Virus record (IMG/VR): IMGVR_UViG_3300010391_000221
Span: 1-34,828 of that record
Reading direction: 5' to 3' (one strand)
Length of the DNA: 34,828 nucleotides
DNA from: a virus
Both the position numbers and the translations under genes were made by a program. Of the stretch, positions 33,084 to 34,828 are shown in pieces. Under the pieces are notes generated by a model. The model saw nothing but the letters and a program-made list of their open reading frames with translations. It did no database searches and had not been told where the DNA came from. Position 1 is the first letter of the stretch; each line of letters opens with the position of its first letter.

Positions 33084-33476
33084 CTAGACCTCGGCGAACT
33101 CATCGGGCTCAGTCACGGGCGGTGGGACCTCGATCACGGGCTTCTCTCCGCGCGCGCACTCGTTCGAGCAGAAGTGCTGACCCGCGTACTTCACCGCAAA
33201 AGGCTGCAAGCAGAAGTCGCAGTAGTTGGTGCCGGCGACCCCCTTCCAGCCGGTTTCGAACTCCGCCCGCCGTGGCACGACCATGTGCAAGTTGTTGTCG
33301 AGCACGTAGCCGACAAACGCGCCGAGCGCTTGGCGCGCCGACCAGCCGTGCTCGGTGATGGCAATCTCGATCGAGCGTTTCCAGTTCGGGTCGAGGGTCG
33401 CGATCCACTCCAGCAGTTGCTGCGCGGCCTCGTCGATCGCGTCGGTTTTGATTGGGGGCTTCTTGTCAGGTTTCAT
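33084..33476 (-). CDS. Small zinc-binding-type protein, 130 aa
   Basis: Start set at ATG 33476: AAAGGAG lies 7 nt upstream and ATGA overlaps the previous stop. The first half is helical (AIDEAAQQLLEWIATLDPNW). The second half holds CDFCLQPFAVKYAGQHFCSN then EC, a CxxC...CxxxC pattern typical of a treble-clef zinc knuckle. The tail is acidic and Pro-rich (EVPPPVTEPDEFAEV). It could be a small-terminase-like, adaptor or regulatory protein; no DNA-binding helix-turn-helix is visible. Ends 3 nt before the portal gene. Confidence 0.65.
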   Translation of the reverse strand: MKPDKKPPIKTDAIDEAAQQLLEWIATLDPNWKRSIEIAITEHGWSARQALGAFVGYVLDNNLHMVVPRRAEFETGWKGVAGTNYCDFCLQPFAVKYAGQHFCSNECARGEKPVIEVPPPVTEPDEFAEV

Positions 33477-33622
33477 CGTGCGGCTCCTTTCGCGTTGGAT
33501 ACCACGTTGGCGGGGGATTTCCCATCCACCCGCCGTCGATACTTCTTGAGCTTGGCAATCAACCACGCCAGCGCGTCGTGTTCCCGCTCCAGTTCCGCGA
33601 TCACGTCCTCAAGGCCCTGCAT
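33473..33622 (-). CDS. Small coiled-coil-like protein, 49 aa
   Basis: From ATG 33622 the product is a charged amphipathic helix (MQGLEDVIAELEREHDALAW, LIAKLKKYRRR) followed by a short basic tail. The frame can start earlier at GTG 33694, but this would overlap the upstream gene by 86 nt. The stop overlaps the next start (ATGA). Function unknown; the helix may dimerise. Confidence 0.5.
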   Translation of the reverse strand: MQGLEDVIAELEREHDALAWLIAKLKKYRRRVDGKSPANVVSNAKGAAR

Positions 33623-33842
33623 GGCCGTGTTTTGGACAGTAGTCGCGATTCGGGCCGACGTGCACAGCATGGCGCACACACATGGGCCGGTCACAGGTGC
33701 CCTGCGAGAACTCTAGGGGCCAATCACAGAGTTGGGTTCCCACTGCTGCGCAGTGCGGCACAGAACACTTCGGGCGGCGTGATCGCCGACTGCAGACGAT
33801 GACCATACCATCGGCAAACGGAATCGTTTCACATGGCATCAC
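33609..33842 (-). CDS. Small Cys/His zinc-ribbon-like protein, 77 aa
   Basis: The start is GTG 33842 or ATG 33839; the terminase stop shares a base with the ATG (TGATG). Cys and His fall in a regular order: KCSVPHC, QLCDW, GTCDRPMCVRHA, DYCPKHGHA. The CDxPxCxxHA...DYCPxH layout is common in small phage zinc proteins. Likely binds one or two Zn2+. It directly follows the terminase in the packaging operon. Confidence 0.65.
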   Translation of the reverse strand: MMPCETIPFADGMVIVCSRRSRRPKCSVPHCAAVGTQLCDWPLEFSQGTCDRPMCVRHAVHVGPNRDYCPKHGHAGP

Positions 33843-34828
33843 TCCCCTCCTCGCAGTTCACGAATCAAACTCTCCGCGAACCGATCTTTCTTGACCGTGA
33901 GATCCCGGTCGTCCCGATAGGCCGCGCTCATCGGCACGATGGGCTTCTGCTCGGGGGGCAGTTCCTTCGGGGCGCCGAAACTTTCATCGAGCATGATCTG
34001 CAGCGCAATCAGCCACGCCATCACGGCATCGTCGGCGCCCGTGCCGGCGCGATACACCCCGTCCCCCAGAGACGAGAACTCGTGCATCTCGTCCCACAGC
34101 ACGCGCGAGCGCACGAGAATCTGCTTGTGCAAAAACAGGTGCCGACCATTCGACACCATGAGTTGCTTGGAGTCGCGCTGGGTCTTCCACCCGGCGTAGC
34201 TCGACAGACTCGGCACGTCGCGTTCCCGATGCCGCCAGCGGTAGATGTACGGGTAGGCGAGCTGGGCTAAGCGGCCGCCGGTTGCGTATCCCGGCCCGTT
34301 CATCTCGACGCCGATCTGCGCGCTGTTGTAGTATTTGCCGAGCCAGTAGAGCTCGTCCCCGTAGTCGATGACGTCGATGCGCTTGTGGTACTCGGCGACT
34401 TGCGCGTGCGTGTCGCGCCGGATGATTTCGGCGACCGACCAGTCGCCGCCCTCGGTCCCCACGCTCACGTCGGCGCCCATATCGTAGGTCACGCCCAGCA
34501 CGGGCTCCTCCCAGATCGCGATGTAGTTTTCATCGTGCAACACCCGTCGGCCTAACTGAATCGACCGGGGTTCCTTCCGGCCCATGATGACCTCGACCAT
34601 GCGCAACGGATCGCGCAAATCCGGCGCCATGTCCTGCAGGACGCTCCGATCGAACACCGCCGTGTCAAGGGTGATCCACGCAGAATCCGGATCCCGCGGG
34701 TACTCCTGCTCGAACATATCCTCGCCCACATCCGCAATGCGCGCCCGGCGCCACCAGAACTGCGCGCGGGTGATCTCGTGGACCGGCACGTCGATCTCCG
34801 GCTGGCCACGCTGCGCGAGTTTGTGCAA
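33839..34828 (-). CDS. terL: Terminase large subunit, C-terminal 329 codons (5' end outside window)
   Basis: The frame is open to the right edge, so the N-terminal ATPase is mostly missing here. The fragment has the typical linker (EDMFEQEYPRDPDSAW) and the RNase H-like nuclease domain: GVTYDMGADVSVG with the first Asp at fragment residue 120, QIGVEMNGPG with Glu 175, and TGADDAVMAW with Asp 266/267, matching the acidic triad that binds metal. LAYPYIYRW is also typical. The protein pumps DNA into the head through the portal and cuts the concatemer. It is the first gene of the visible operon. Confidence 0.9.
   Translation of the reverse strand: MHKLAQRGQPEIDVPVHEITRAQFWWRRARIADVGEDMFEQEYPRDPDSAWITLDTAVFDRSVLQDMAPDLRDPLRMVEVIMGRKEPRSIQLGRRVLHDENYIAIWEEPVLGVTYDMGADVSVGTEGGDWSVAEIIRRDTHAQVAEYHKRIDVIDYGDELYWLGKYYNSAQIGVEMNGPGYATGGRLAQLAYPYIYRWRHRERDVPSLSSYAGWKTQRDSKQLMVSNGRHLFLHKQILVRSRVLWDEMHEFSSLGDGVYRAGTGADDAVMAWLIALQIMLDESFGAPKELPPEQKPIVPMSAAYRDDRDLTVKKDRFAESLIRELRGGE

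Noticed and set aside
31947-33716. 589-aa plus-strand frame over the portal and packaging genes
   Set aside because: Shadow of the well-supported portal gene on the minus strand; no recognisable motif.
1-34828. tRNA genes, integrase, attachment sites, diversity-generating retroelement
   Set aside because: No cloverleaf, recombinase, reverse transcriptase or template/variable repeat pair was seen on reading.

Overview
This window looks like most of the late region of a tailed bacteriophage genome, or a prophage or environmental phage contig. It has podovirus-like virion architecture and is about 60% GC. Apart from one gene at 30342-31040 (+), every gene I can support lies on the minus strand, so transcription runs from right to left. 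I see no integrase, replication gene, repressor, tRNA, CRISPR array or ordinary host gene.

Right part (34828 down to about 16264), virion core. In order of transcription: terminase large subunit (5' end outside the window), three small genes (two with zinc-knuckle-like Cys/His patterns), portal, a small Pro/Met/Gly-rich protein, a 27-aa Arg/Lys-rich micropeptide, a probable scaffold, the major capsid protein, two small head-type proteins, a second Arg-rich micropeptide, another structural protein, a head-tail adaptor candidate, a gp10/nozzle-like 571-aa protein, a fibre-like protein and a set of internal or ejection-type proteins. A GNAT acetyltransferase sits among the last group. One ejection-type gene looks split by a frameshift near 18.56 kb. 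The + strand gene at 30342-31040 interrupts the operon like a moron and encodes a secreted Thr-Pro-repeat protein.

Middle (about 16.2 to 10.2 kb). After an intergenic hairpin come two secreted proteins, one with dockerin/EF-hand-like calcium loops set in Thr-Pro linkers. A compact cluster of small genes joined by 4-nt start/stop overlaps follows. It includes tandem paralogues and four multi-pass or single-pass membrane proteins that are the best holin/lysis candidates. I do not recognise an endolysin.

Left part (10.2 kb to 1) is the most unusual. An 847-aa fibre-like protein carries a Sec-type signal peptide and Cys-rich repeats. It is followed by secreted Thr-Pro-repeat proteins of 506, 150 and 204 aa and then by a giant secreted multidomain gene, open for at least 1,665 codons and running off the left edge. 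The giant protein has Thr-Pro linkers, a LamG/ConA-like domain, two Cys-rich domains and a short motif (DVPxPxxLF[QR]ST) repeated four times.

The Thr-Pro linkers, the CxGGxxNGxxC...DCxxGGxC repeats, the DxDGDGxVTxxE loops and the CC[16 protein letters not shown] Cys module recall, from memory, secreted proteins of deep-branching Deltaproteobacteria-like soil lineages such as Candidatus Binatia/Binatota. I infer a host of that kind, or gene exchange with one. The candidate for a new system is a phage late operon that carries a set of exported, mucin-like, Cys-rich surface proteins, some fused to fibre motifs. All functional assignments rest on reading motifs by eye; no database search was run.
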